A DNA stretch of 18,445 nucleotides from JALZAA01 sp035316005 (GCA_035316005.1 DATFXK010000018.1:1-18445), one strand, 5' to 3'; counted from the first letter of the stretch, positions 1 to 6,352 are shown. Numbers and translations: made by a program. Notes: generated by a model not told the origin, from the sequence alone.

Positions 1-158
1 GCGCCCGCGACGCGCGTCGCCGCCGTCTCGTCGACGTCGGCGACGACGACCCGGGCGCCCGCCGCGGCCAGGCGGGCCACGGTCGCCTCGCCGAGCCCCG
101 ACGCGCCGCCGGTGACGATGGCGGTCCGCCCGCCGAAGCGGCCGTCGACCGCGCTCAT
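1..158 (-). CDS. SDR family oxidoreductase, N-terminal part (runs off window)
   Basis: Only the first 52 residues are inside the window; the rest lies beyond position 1. They form the start of a Rossmann fold: a beta strand, the cofactor-binding motif TGGASGLG (residues 16-23) matching the classical SDR TGxxxGxG pattern, and a second strand ending in VVVADVD. An acidic residue after that second strand usually means NAD(H) preference. The ATG at 158 overlaps the TGA of the upstream SDR gene (ATGA), so the two are very likely co-transcribed and translationally coupled. The catalytic Ser/Tyr/Lys region is outside the window, so activity and substrate cannot be judged. Family assignment is firm; function is not. 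Confidence 0.85.
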   Translation of the reverse strand, partial: MSAVDGRFGGRTAIVTGGASGLGEATVARLAAAGARVVVADVDETAATRVAG

Positions 159-928
159 CGCAGTGCCGCCAGGCCGCCGTCGGCCGGGATCACCGCGCCC
201 GACGTGTATGCGGACAGGTCGCTCGCGAGGAACAGCGCGATACCCGCGACATCGGCCGCCGTCCCGAGTCGGTGGAGCGGGATGTTCTCGAGCAGGCCGT
301 TGACGAAACCCTCGCCGTCGTCCATCTCGGCGGCGACCTTCCGGAAGCGCGGCGTGTCGATCGAGCCCGGTGCGATCGCATTGGCGCGCACCTTCGGGCC
401 GTATTCGGTCGCCATCTGCCTAGTCAACGCGACGAGCCCGGCCTTCGCCGCGCCGTAGGCGGCGTATCCCTCGGAGCCGATCAGGCCGAGCACGGAGGCG
501 GTGTTGATGATGCTGCCGCCGCCGCCCTCGGTGAGATGCGGCATGGCGGCGCGGCACGCCCAGAAGATCGCGTTCAGGTTCGTCGCCATCGTGATGCCCC
601 ACTGCTCCTCGGTGCACTCCACGAGCCGACCCGACATCTGGATGGCGGCGTTGTTGTAGAGGACGTCGAGAGCGCCGAAGGCGTCGACGGCAGCGGCGAC
701 CATGGCGTCGTTGTCGGCCCGGTTCGACACGTCGGCGCGCACCGCGACCGCCTTGCTGCCGGCCTGCTCGACGAGGTCGACGGTCTCGCGCGACCCGTCG
801 TCGTTCATGTCGGCGACCACGATGCGGGCGCCGTGCTCGGCGAACAGCACGGACGCGGCCCGGCCCTGACCCGACGCCGCGCCCGTGATGAGCGCCACCT
901 TGCCGTCGAGCAAGCGCAGGTCAGACAA
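155..928 (-). CDS. SDR family NAD(P)-dependent oxidoreductase (257 aa)
   Basis: This is a complete classical short-chain dehydrogenase/reductase of typical length. Cofactor motif TGAASGQG is at residues 15-22, Asp40 after the second strand suggests NAD(H), NNAA is at 92-95, the catalytic triad is Ser145, Tyr158 and Lys162 (YGAAK), and PG at 187-188 leads into the substrate loop. I chose the TTG start at 928 because AAAGGAG sits six bases before it and the product begins just ahead of the first Rossmann strand. The frame stays open much further upstream (to 1324), but that stretch is Arg/Ala-rich and antisense to the next gene. It is followed directly by a second SDR with an ATGA overlap, suggesting consecutive oxidation or reduction steps in one pathway. 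The substrate is unknown; SDRs of this type act on alcohols, ketones or acyl derivatives. Confidence 0.9.
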   Translation of the reverse strand: MSDLRLLDGKVALITGAASGQGRAASVLFAEHGARIVVADMNDDGSRETVDLVEQAGSKAVAVRADVSNRADNDAMVAAAVDAFGALDVLYNNAAIQMSGRLVECTEEQWGITMATNLNAIFWACRAAMPHLTEGGGGSIINTASVLGLIGSEGYAAYGAAKAGLVALTRQMATEYGPKVRANAIAPGSIDTPRFRKVAAEMDDGEGFVNGLLENIPLHRLGTAADVAGIALFLASDLSAYTSGAVIPADGGLAALR

Positions 929-999
929 ATATTCTCCTTTCGCCGTCGCAAGCTCCGGCTTTGCGGCGCCGGTCGGCGAAGCCGCCGTCGCCGCGCGGG

Positions 1000-1029
1000 A
1001 CGGTACGAGAACCCTGACACGGGCGTCAA
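1000..1029 (-). promoter_or_regulatory. Promoter for the SDR pair
   Basis: On the minus strand TTGACG (1029-1024) and TACCGT (1005-1000) are separated by 18 bases, a good sigma-70-type match. Transcription would start near 993, giving a leader of about 65 nt before the TTG start at 928. The leader contains two short inverted repeats (GGCG/CGCC with a four-base loop, and CCGGC/GCCGG), whose meaning is unknown. The call rests on sequence match only. Confidence 0.55.
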
Positions 1030-1040
1030 CAAGCCTCCCG

Positions 1041-1046
1041 TAGGCT
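1041..1046 (+). promoter_or_regulatory. -10 box for thioesterase gene (likely leaderless)
   Basis: TAGGCT lies exactly 7 bases before the ATG at 1054, and no Shine-Dalgarno sequence is present. This fits a transcript starting at or next to the start codon. No convincing -35 is seen at the normal distance; CTGACA at 1014-1019 is too far away (21 bases). Confidence 0.4.
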
Positions 1047-1053
1047 GCGCCGC

Positions 1054-1839
1054 ATGCCGCCCGAGCTCCCCGACGCGGTGTTCCATCGCGACGCCGACCG
1101 GTACGTCCCCACGGAGCTGGCGCGCGGGCCGTGGGACCCGAACGCGCAGCACGGCGGACCGTGCGCGGCGCTGCTCGCCGATCGGCTGGAACGTCACGAC
1201 GCCGGACCGCCCGCTCACGTGGCCCGCATGACGATCGAGCTCCTCCGGCCGGTGCCCATGCAGCCGATCGAGCTGCGGGCGCGCACGCTGCGACCGGGCA
1301 AGAAGGTGCAGCTCGTCGAGGCATCCGTCCTCGCGAACGAGACCGAGGTCGTGCGGGCGACCGCGCTGCGGATCCGTCGAGCCGACATCAGCTTCGCCGA
1401 CGCGCCCGACGACCGCCTCACGCCGGGGCCGAGCGAGCAGCTCCGTGAGCGCTTCGAGAACGTCGGCGGCCTGAACTTCGGGTTCGCGATGGACATGAGC
1501 GTGGCGCGCGGGGAGGTCGGCGTTCCCGGCCCGGCGGCGGTCTGGTTCCGGCTCGCGGTCCCGATCGTCGCCGGGGAGGAGACGACGCCGTTGATGCGGG
1601 TGGCGGCGGCGGCCGACTTCGGCAACGGCATCAGCGGCGCCGTCACGTGGGACGAGCACCTCTTCATCAACCCCGACCTGACGATCTACCTGCACCGGCT
1701 CCCGGACGGGGAGTGGGTGGGGCTCGATGCCCGCACGTGGCCGACGCACGAGGGTGTGGGCGTCGCCGACGCCGCGCTGTACGACGAGCGCCGCCGCATC
1801 GGCCGCTCGGTGCAGGCGCTGCTCCTCGACCGGCGCTGA
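1054..1839 (+). CDS. Thioesterase-like superfamily (TesB-type, double hot-dog) protein
   Basis: This 261-residue protein resembles the actinobacterial acyl-CoA thioesterase-like family (PF13622 type), which has two tandem hot-dog folds. The N-terminal half carries a QHGGP segment (about residues 30-34), the usual Asn/His-Gly-Gly entry to the long hot-dog helix, followed by strands such as ARMTIELLRPVPM. The C-terminal half carries LDARTWPTHEGVGVADAALYD, which resembles the family's terminal strand with a loop before 'lyD'. Such proteins hydrolyse acyl-CoA thioesters or have lost catalysis; the substrate cannot be predicted. It is divergent from the SDR pair, which could share a fatty-acyl or steroid-type catabolic theme, but that is inference. 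The start has a -10-like box 7 nt upstream and no SD. Confidence 0.8.
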   Translation: MPPELPDAVFHRDADRYVPTELARGPWDPNAQHGGPCAALLADRLERHDAGPPAHVARMTIELLRPVPMQPIELRARTLRPGKKVQLVEASVLANETEVVRATALRIRRADISFADAPDDRLTPGPSEQLRERFENVGGLNFGFAMDMSVARGEVGVPGPAAVWFRLAVPIVAGEETTPLMRVAAAADFGNGISGAVTWDEHLFINPDLTIYLHRLPDGEWVGLDARTWPTHEGVGVADAALYDERRRIGRSVQALLLDRR

Positions 1840-1841
1840 GC

Positions 1842-1871
1842 TTGCGACGACCTATTCCGGATAGCTAGCAT
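1842..1871 (+). promoter_or_regulatory. Promoter of the Rrf2 operon
   Basis: TTGCGA (1842-1847) and TAGCAT (1866-1871) are 18 bases apart. The -10 box ends 7 bases before the ATG at 1879, so the transcript probably starts at the start codon (leaderless). There is no Shine-Dalgarno sequence. The -10 box lies inside the inverted repeat described separately. Confidence 0.6.
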
Positions 1872-1879
1872 CCGGAATA
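1853..1879. promoter_or_regulatory. Perfect inverted repeat, probable operator of the Rrf2 regulator
   Basis: The arms TATTCCGGAT (1853-1862) and ATCCGGAATA (1870-1879) are perfect reverse complements separated by 7 bases. The repeat spans the -10 box and ends on the A of the regulator's ATG. A dimeric winged-helix repressor bound here would block RNA polymerase directly, so negative autoregulation is the simplest reading. A-T-rich arms around a CCGG core stand out in this GC-rich region. Confidence 0.7.
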
Positions 1880-2367
1880 TGCGCCTGTCGGAAGGCGTCG
1901 AGTGGGGGCTCCACTGCGCGGTGCTCCTCGCGGTCATGCCCTCCGACGCCGCCCTGTCGACGACCCGGCTGGCGGAGTTCCACGGCGTGCCCGTCGCCTA
2001 TCTGGCCAAGCACCTGCAGGCGATGTCGCGCGCGGGCATCCTCGACGCTGGGACCGGACCGCGCGGCGGCTACCGCCTCGCCCGCCCGCCTGCCGACGTC
2101 TCGGTGCTCGACGTGGTCGAGGCGGTCGACGGCGACGATCCCGCCTTCCGGTGCATGGAGATCCGACGCCGCGGGCCGGCCGCGGTGCCGGCACGCGAGT
2201 ACCGGACCATGTGCGGCATCCACCGCGTCATGGTCGGAGCGGACGAGGCGTGGCGGGCGGAGCTCGACCGTACGTCGGTGGCGGATCTCGCCGCCGGCGT
2301 GGCGCGGGACGCGAGCCCGAAGGGCATCGAGAAGTTCGGGCAGTGGCTTCAGGAGGTGACGAGATGA
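1879..2367 (+). CDS. Rrf2 family transcriptional regulator (162 aa)
   Basis: The N-terminal 80 residues form a winged helix-turn-helix typical of Rrf2: MRLSEGVEWGLHC, then a recognition segment (VPVAYLAKHLQAMSRAGIL, about 37-55) and the wing GPRGGYRLARP (60-70). Rrf2 proteins such as IscR and NsrR bind an iron-sulfur cluster through three cysteines in the 90-110 region. Here only Cys92 (FRCMEIRRRGP) and Cys112 (TMCGIHR) are present there, plus Cys13 near the N terminus; the expected middle cysteine seems replaced (AREYRTMC). It may use two-cysteine redox sensing, bind a cluster with another ligand, or sense something else. It heads an operon with an epimerase-like gene (ATGA overlap) and a membrane protein, its likely targets together with itself. 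Confidence 0.9.
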   Translation: MRLSEGVEWGLHCAVLLAVMPSDAALSTTRLAEFHGVPVAYLAKHLQAMSRAGILDAGTGPRGGYRLARPPADVSVLDVVEAVDGDDPAFRCMEIRRRGPAAVPAREYRTMCGIHRVMVGADEAWRAELDRTSVADLAAGVARDASPKGIEKFGQWLQEVTR

Positions 2368-3293
2368 AGGTGTTCCTGACCGGAGCGACGGGAGCGATCG
2401 GGTCGGCCACGGTGCGCGGACTGCGCGCCGAGGGCCACGACGTGCGAGCCGTCGCCCGCACCGACGAGAAGGCGGCGCAACTGCGCGAGCTCGGAGCCGA
2501 GCCGATCGCCGTGGACCTGTTCGACGGCGATGCCGTGAAGGCGGCGGTCGAGGGTCGCGAGGCGGTGCTCCACCTCGCGACCCACGTGCCGCTGATGCGG
2601 CAGATGCGGAGCAAGAACGGCTGGTCGGAGCACAACCGCTTGCGCACGACGGCCAACGAGTTGCTGATCGACGCCGTGCTGACCACCGGCGCGCACATCT
2701 ACGTCAAAGAGTCGGTGACCTTCAGCTACCCCGATCGCGGCGATGCGTGGATCGAAGAGTCCGCGCCGCCCGACGACTCGATCGCCATGCTCCGCCCGAC
2801 CCTCGAGGGCGAACGCATGGTCGAGCGCTTCACCGCCGAAGGTGGTCGCGGTGTCGTGCTGCGCTTTGGATCGTTCTACGGCCCAACCGCCCGCATCGTC
2901 GACGAGGCGCTCCGCCTCGCCCGCTGGCGCATGTCGATCTTGGCCGGCGCGCCCGACGGGTACGTGTCGTCGATCCACACCGACGACGTCGCCGGTGCGG
3001 CCGTCGCCGCCCTCGATGCACCGGCCGGCGTCTACAACGCCGTCGAGGACGAGCCGGCCACGCGGCGCGAGTACCTCGACGCCTTCTCCGATGCCTTCGA
3101 CCTGCGCAGGCTGCGACCGACGCCGACCTGGTTGGTGAAGCTGATCGCGGGCTCGGGCGCCGAAGCGGTCGTCCGCTCGCAGCGCGTGAGCAACCGGAAG
3201 CTCAGGGACGCCACGGAGTGGACGCCGCGCTTCCCGAGCGTGCGCGAGGGATGGCCGGCCGTGGCCGAGGCGCGGGAGGCATCGCATGCGTGA
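2364..3293 (+). CDS. NAD(P)-binding epimerase/dehydratase-like protein, atypical extended SDR (309 aa)
   Basis: The product begins with a textbook extended-SDR Rossmann motif, GATGAIG (7-13), followed by VLHLATHVP (68-76), equivalent to the strand-4 region. The SDR catalytic YxxxK is not evident: the place where it should sit reads MLRPTLEGE (142-150), with neither Tyr nor Lys. The protein may therefore bind the nucleotide without classical chemistry, like NmrA- or NDUFA9-type relatives. FGSFYGP (168-174) and the C-terminal YNAVEDEPATRREY segment resemble substrate-domain features of the NAD-dependent epimerase family. The ATG at 2364 is preceded by AGGAGG (2351-2356) and overlaps the Rrf2 stop, so it is co-transcribed. 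The frame is open further upstream (to 1902), but that is antiframe of the regulator. Substrate unknown. Confidence 0.85.
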   Translation: MKVFLTGATGAIGSATVRGLRAEGHDVRAVARTDEKAAQLRELGAEPIAVDLFDGDAVKAAVEGREAVLHLATHVPLMRQMRSKNGWSEHNRLRTTANELLIDAVLTTGAHIYVKESVTFSYPDRGDAWIEESAPPDDSIAMLRPTLEGERMVERFTAEGGRGVVLRFGSFYGPTARIVDEALRLARWRMSILAGAPDGYVSSIHTDDVAGAAVAALDAPAGVYNAVEDEPATRREYLDAFSDAFDLRRLRPTPTWLVKLIAGSGAEAVVRSQRVSNRKLRDATEWTPRFPSVREGWPAVAEAREASHA

Positions 3294-3702
3294 CCGGGTG
3301 GTGCGCGTCCTCCTGATCGTGCTGGGCATCGGGAACATCCCGATCGGACTCTGGGCCGCGTTCGCGCCTCGATCGTTCTACGACGACTTCCCCGGCTTCG
3401 GCCGGCACTGGGTACGCGTCGACGGTCCGTACAACGAGCACCTCGTGCGCGACTTCGGCGCGCTCAACCTCGCCCTGGCCGTGGTGACGATCGCCGCTGC
3501 CATCACGCTGGCGCGCCCGCTCGTGATCACGGTCGCCATCGCCTGGCTGGCGTGGGGCATCCCGCACCTCGTGTACCACTCGCGACACCTCGACGTGTAC
3601 GAGACGAGCGATCAGGTGCTGAACGTCGTGTTGCTGGCGGCGTTGCCGGTGCTCGCGCTGGCGGTGCTGGCGCTGACGCTGCGAAGACCGGCTCGGCTCT
3701 AG
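3286..3702 (+). CDS. Small integral membrane protein, four predicted helices (138 aa)
   Basis: I do not recognise a named family. Four hydrophobic segments lie at about residues 5-28, 57-76, 78-99 and 111-132. The extracytoplasmic or loop region between the first two carries aromatic and charged residues (DFPGFGRHWVRVDGPYNEHLVRDFG, about 34-58, abridged here as FGRHWVRVDGPYNEH), which looks conserved in character and could be a binding site. The start overlaps the epimerase stop by 8 bases, with GGGAGG (3274-3279) six bases before it, so it is the third gene of the Rrf2 operon. Its stop codon shares the tetranucleotide CTAG with the stop codon of the convergent bL37 gene. A role linked to the Rrf2 signal is inferred from context only. 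Confidence 0.75.
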   Translation: MRDRVVRVLLIVLGIGNIPIGLWAAFAPRSFYDDFPGFGRHWVRVDGPYNEHLVRDFGALNLALAVVTIAAAITLARPLVITVAIAWLAWGIPHLVYHSRHLDVYETSDQVLNVVLLAALPVLALAVLALTLRRPARL

Positions 3703-3785
3703 CGCCGCCCCGCGTTGGGGCGCTTGCCGTGGTTCGCCTTGTTGCGGCGGCTGCGGATGCGGCGCTTCTTGGTCTTCTTCGACAT
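3699..3785 (-). CDS. Large ribosomal subunit protein bL37-like (28 aa)
   Basis: This very short gene encodes an extremely basic peptide: MSKKTKKRRIR at the start, then KANHGKRPNA (16-25) near the end. That ANHGKRPN signature is what I recall for bL37, the 24-residue large-subunit protein found in the Mycobacterium smegmatis ribosome structure; identification is from memory of that motif. The ATG at 3785 has no Shine-Dalgarno, but a TAGCGT -10-like box lies 10 bases upstream on the minus strand (3801-3796), giving a leader of only a few nucleotides. It is divergent from the ychF-like gene and convergent, with overlapping stop codons, with the membrane-protein gene. The alternative is an unrelated basic peptide, but the motif and the presence of bS22 in the same window argue for a ribosomal role. 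Confidence 0.75.
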   Translation of the reverse strand: MSKKTKKRRIRSRRNKANHGKRPNAGRR

Positions 3786-3795
3786 GCGGACGGCA

Positions 3796-3801
3796 ACGCT
3801 A
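3796..3801 (-). promoter_or_regulatory. -10 box for bL37 gene
   Basis: TAGCGT on the minus strand lies 10 bases before the bL37 ATG. The same hexamer precedes bS22 (11 bases) and rsmA (8 bases). No good -35 is seen. Confidence 0.4.
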
Positions 3802-3830
3802 GCCGAGCCGGTACGCATCGGAAGCACCGG

Positions 3831-3836
3831 TACCCT
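3831..3836 (+). promoter_or_regulatory. -10 box for ychF-like operon (likely leaderless)
   Basis: TACCCT lies 8 bases before the ATG at 3845 and there is no Shine-Dalgarno, consistent with a leaderless transcript. No clear -35 is present. Confidence 0.4.
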
Positions 3837-3844
3837 GAAGCGCG

Positions 3845-4873
3845 ATGGAGCATCTCGGGCTCGTCGGTCTCCCGGACTCGGGGCACGCGCAGCTCTTCAG
3901 CGCGCTCACCGGGCTCGACACCCCGACCGGCTTCGAGACCAACAAGGGCGTTGCACCGTTGCCCGACGACCGTGTCGACCGACTGGCCGAGATGTCGAAG
4001 TCGAAGAAGCTCGTCCACGCGACGTTCGAGATCGATTTCATCCCCGGTCTCGCGCCCGGAGGGAAGCCGGGTGAGGGGCTCGGCAGCCGGCTGCTCGGCT
4101 CCATCCGCGACTGCGACGCCATCCTCGCCGTTCTCCGCGCCGACGACGACGCCGACCCCGACGACGCGCTCGGCGCGCTGGAGCTCGAGCTCGTGCTGGG
4201 CGACCTCGCGTCCGTCGAGCAGCGCCTCGAGAAGCAGCGCCGGGCGCTGAAAGGCGACACGTCGCTGGCGGGCGAGGTGGCGGCGCTCGAGCGCGCCGAG
4301 GCCGTCCTCGCCGACGGCACGCCCGTGTACCGCTCCGACCTGACCGACGAGGAGCGGAAGCTGCTCGCCCCGGTGTTCCTCCTGACGAACAAGCCCATGC
4401 TCGTGGTCGTGAACGTCGCTGTCGACCGGCTCGACGACGTCGACGCTCTGGCGGCGCCGTTCGGGCCGGACGCACTCAGCGTGTGCGTCGAGATCGAAGG
4501 CGATCCCGACGTCGCCCAGGCGTCCGCCGAGGAGCGGGTGGCGTTGCTCGCCGACCTCGGAGTCACCGAGAGCGTCGTGCCCCGCGTCGCCCGCAGCGCG
4601 TACCACCTGCTCGGCCGGCGCACCTTCTTCACGACGGGGGAGGACGAGTCGCGGGCGTGGTCGTTCCGAGCCGGCGCCAAGGCCCCCGAGTGCGCGGGCG
4701 TCATCCACTCGGACCTCCAACGGGGGTTCATCCGCGCCGAGGTGATCGACTGGCGCGAGGTGCTCGAGATCGGTTCGTGGGACAAGGCGAAGGAGCTCGG
4801 CAGGCTCCGCGTGGAAGGCAAGGAGTACGAGGTGCGCGACGGCGACGTGCTCGAGATCCGCTTCAACGTCTGA
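3845..4873 (+). CDS. YchF/OLA1-like protein with degenerate GTPase site (342 aa)
   Basis: The overall design is that of YchF, a ribosome-associated Obg-family P-loop NTPase: G domain, coiled-coil insert (about 105-180) and a C-terminal TGS/DUF933 domain (about 258-341) with highly typical FFTTGEDESRAW and AGVIHSDLQRGFIRAEV stretches and the ending IRFNV. The nucleotide site is altered. The P-loop reads GLPDSGHAQ (8-16) instead of GLPNVGKST, so the invariant Lys is His14 and the Ser/Thr is Ala15. Switch I is shortened, and the G4-equivalent NVDE reads NVAV (190-193). Asp64 and GL (68-69) of the G3 region remain. It probably keeps a structural or ribosome-binding role without normal ATP/GTP hydrolysis. 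It heads an operon with the DUF192 gene and rsmI. At 342 residues it is somewhat shorter than the usual 360 or so. Confidence 0.88.
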   Translation: MEHLGLVGLPDSGHAQLFSALTGLDTPTGFETNKGVAPLPDDRVDRLAEMSKSKKLVHATFEIDFIPGLAPGGKPGEGLGSRLLGSIRDCDAILAVLRADDDADPDDALGALELELVLGDLASVEQRLEKQRRALKGDTSLAGEVAALERAEAVLADGTPVYRSDLTDEERKLLAPVFLLTNKPMLVVVNVAVDRLDDVDALAAPFGPDALSVCVEIEGDPDVAQASAEERVALLADLGVTESVVPRVARSAYHLLGRRTFFTTGEDESRAWSFRAGAKAPECAGVIHSDLQRGFIRAEVIDWREVLEIGSWDKAKELGRLRVEGKEYEVRDGDVLEIRFNV

Positions 4874-4893
4874 CTGGAGAACCGGAGGCAGGT

Positions 4894-5223
4894 GTGCCCT
4901 GGCTGGTGCGGGAAGGCGACGTGCTGGCGAACGCCGAGCTGGCGGAGAGTCGACGCGACCGGAGGCGAGGCCTCCTCGGCCGGTCCGACTTCCAGGGCGC
5001 GCTCGTCCTCCGGCCGTGCCGGCACGTCCACACCTTGTTCATGCGGTTCACGATCGACCTCGCGTTCTGTGACGCCGACGGCGTCGTCCTGCGCACCACC
5101 TGCTTGCGTCCGTGGCGGCTGTCGCCGTTGGTCGCGAACGCCGCCTTCGCGGTCGAGGCGCGCGCCGGCGCGTTCGAGCGCTGGGGCCTCGCGGTCGGCG
5201 ACCGGGTGGAAGTGAAGGAGTGA
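4894..5223 (+). CDS. DUF192 family protein (109 aa)
   Basis: This matches the DUF192 family, a small beta-rich fold of unknown biochemical role. Signatures are RRGLLGR (24-30), the FMRFTIDLAFCDADG block (49-63), equivalent to the family's 'fwMknt.ipLDiiFld.dg', and the terminal GLAVGDRVEV (98-107). Many homologues carry a signal peptide; this one has none and is likely cytoplasmic. The GTG at 4894 is chosen because GGAGG (4884-4888) lies five bases before it; an overlapping GTG at 4892 is out of frame. The frame is open back to 4483, but that is antiframe of the ychF-like gene. It lies 20 bases after that gene and its TGA overlaps the rsmI GTG, so all three are one operon. Confidence 0.85.
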   Translation: MPWLVREGDVLANAELAESRRDRRRGLLGRSDFQGALVLRPCRHVHTLFMRFTIDLAFCDADGVVLRTTCLRPWRLSPLVANAAFAVEARAGAFERWGLAVGDRVEVKE

Positions 5224-6086
5224 CGGATCGACCGGCGGGGGTGCTCGTCCTCGTCGGCACCCCGATCGGCAATCTCGGCGACCTGTCGCCCCGCGCAGTC
5301 GAGGCGCTGCGCGCCGCCGACGTCATCGCCGCCGAGGACACGCGCCGCACGCGCGCGCTCCTGAGCCACGCCGGCATCTCCGCGGGCCGGCGGCTGCGCG
5401 CCGTGCACGCCCGCAACGAGGCGGATGCCGCTGCCCGCGTCGTCGACGAGATCCGCGGCGGCGCCCGCGTCGCGGTGGTCACCGACGCCGGAATGCCTGG
5501 CATCTCCGATCCCGGCGGCGTGCTCGTGCGCGCCTGCCTCGACGCCGGGCTCCCGGTCGCGGCCGTCCCCGGTCCGAGCGCGGCACTGTCGGCGCTCGTG
5601 CTGTCGGGCCTGCCGGCCGACCGCTTCGTCTTCGAGGGGTTCCTGCCCCGCAAGGGCCGCGCCCGCGCCGAGCGACTCGCCGCCGTCGCCGGCGAGTCGC
5701 GCACAACCGTCCTGTTCGAGGCACCCACCCGCGTCCACGCCACGCTCGTCGACCTCGCGGCTGCATGCGGCCCGCAGCGGCAGGTCGCCGTCGCCCGGGA
5801 GTTGACGAAGGCCTTCGAGGAGGTGTGGCGCGGCACGCTCGCCGCCGCCGCCGCCCACGTGGAGAACGTCGAACCTCGCGGCGAGTACGTGATCGTCGTC
5901 GGCCCGGCCCCTGTGCGCGCGGCCGCCGATGACGCCGAGATCGAGGCAGCCGTGCGTGCCGCGCTGGCCGAGGGCCGCACGGCGCGGGACGCGGCATCCG
6001 ACGTTGCGAACGCCCTGGGTGTCGCCCGGCGGCGCGCCTACGAGGCGGCTACCCGCTTGAAGGGGCCTCGGCGGCGAGACGGCTGA
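5220..6086 (+). CDS. rsmI: 16S rRNA (cytidine(1402)-2'-O)-methyltransferase RsmI (288 aa)
   Basis: RsmI uses S-adenosylmethionine to methylate the 2'-hydroxyl of C1402 in the 16S rRNA decoding centre. The sequence shows the family hallmarks in order: LVLVGTPIGNLGDLSPRA (9-26), AEDTRRT (38-44), the VTDAGMPGISDPGG block, VPGPSA, FEGFLPRKG, LFEAPTRV, and the RELTKAFEEVWRG motif. A C-terminal basic helix region ends in ARRRAYEAATRLKG, typical of the family. The GTG at 5220 overlaps the DUF192 stop (GTGA), implying coupled translation. The frame extends upstream to 5112 inside the DUF192 gene, but that extension shows no family similarity. Its 3' end overlaps the convergent AbrB-type gene by 38 bases. 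Length is normal. Confidence 0.96.
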   Translation: MTDRPAGVLVLVGTPIGNLGDLSPRAVEALRAADVIAAEDTRRTRALLSHAGISAGRRLRAVHARNEADAAARVVDEIRGGARVAVVTDAGMPGISDPGGVLVRACLDAGLPVAAVPGPSAALSALVLSGLPADRFVFEGFLPRKGRARAERLAAVAGESRTTVLFEAPTRVHATLVDLAAACGPQRQVAVARELTKAFEEVWRGTLAAAAAHVENVEPRGEYVIVVGPAPVRAAADDAEIEAAVRAALAEGRTARDAASDVANALGVARRRAYEAATRLKGPRRRDG

Positions 6087-6309
6087 CGCAGCCGCTGCAC
6101 ACGAGCTTCCCGGAGAACTCGCTGAGCTCTGCCGTCCCGCCACAGAAGACGCAGCGGTCCTCGACCTTGATGAGCAGGATGGCGTCGGAGTCGACGGCGA
6201 TCTCGATCAGGTCGCCGGGGCTGATGCCGAACTGACGGCGAACCTCAGCCGGGAGGACCACACGGCCGAGCTGGTCGACCTTCCGCGCAACACCCGTGCG
6301 TCGAGCCAT
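6049..6309 (-). CDS. AbrB/SpoVT-type DNA-binding regulator with zinc-ribbon tail (86 aa)
   Basis: Residues 5-50 form an AbrB/MazE swapped-hairpin DNA-binding domain: VARKVDQLGRVVLPAEVRR, then FGISPGDLIEIAVD. The tail has two CxxC pairs (Cys53/Cys56 and Cys71/Cys74), spaced like a small zinc ribbon, so a metal site is likely. This layout resembles Bacillus AbrB-like transition regulators in the N-terminal half but not in the tail. It is divergent from metG across only 50 bases and convergent with rsmI, overlapping it by 38 bases. No toxin partner is adjacent, so it is not an antitoxin of a MazEF-type pair here. AGGAAG lies only two bases before the ATG, too close for a good SD. Targets unknown; metG or itself are the nearest candidates. 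Confidence 0.88.
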   Translation of the reverse strand: MARRTGVARKVDQLGRVVLPAEVRRQFGISPGDLIEIAVDSDAILLIKVEDRCVFCGGTAELSEFSGKLVCSGCVSRLAAEAPSSG

Positions 6310-6346
6310 GACTTCCTATTCCGACAAGGGGGATCGAAGCCGTCGG

Positions 6347-6352
6347 TATCGT
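6347..6352 (+). promoter_or_regulatory. -10 box for metG (likely leaderless)
   Basis: TATCGT lies exactly 7 bases before the metG ATG at 6360, with no Shine-Dalgarno. Its complement, shifted by one base, reads TACGAT on the minus strand, so a -10 for the AbrB-type gene could overlap it; no good -35 is visible for either. Confidence 0.45.

Noticed and set aside
929..1324. Open extension of the SDR frame to give a 389-residue protein
   Set aside because: The extension is Arg/Ala-rich, antisense to the thioesterase gene, and a strong SD plus TTG at 928 explains the start.
3527..5031. Long minus-strand open frames opposite the ychF-like gene
   Set aside because: They are low-complexity shadow frames with no recognisable domain, opposite a well-supported gene.
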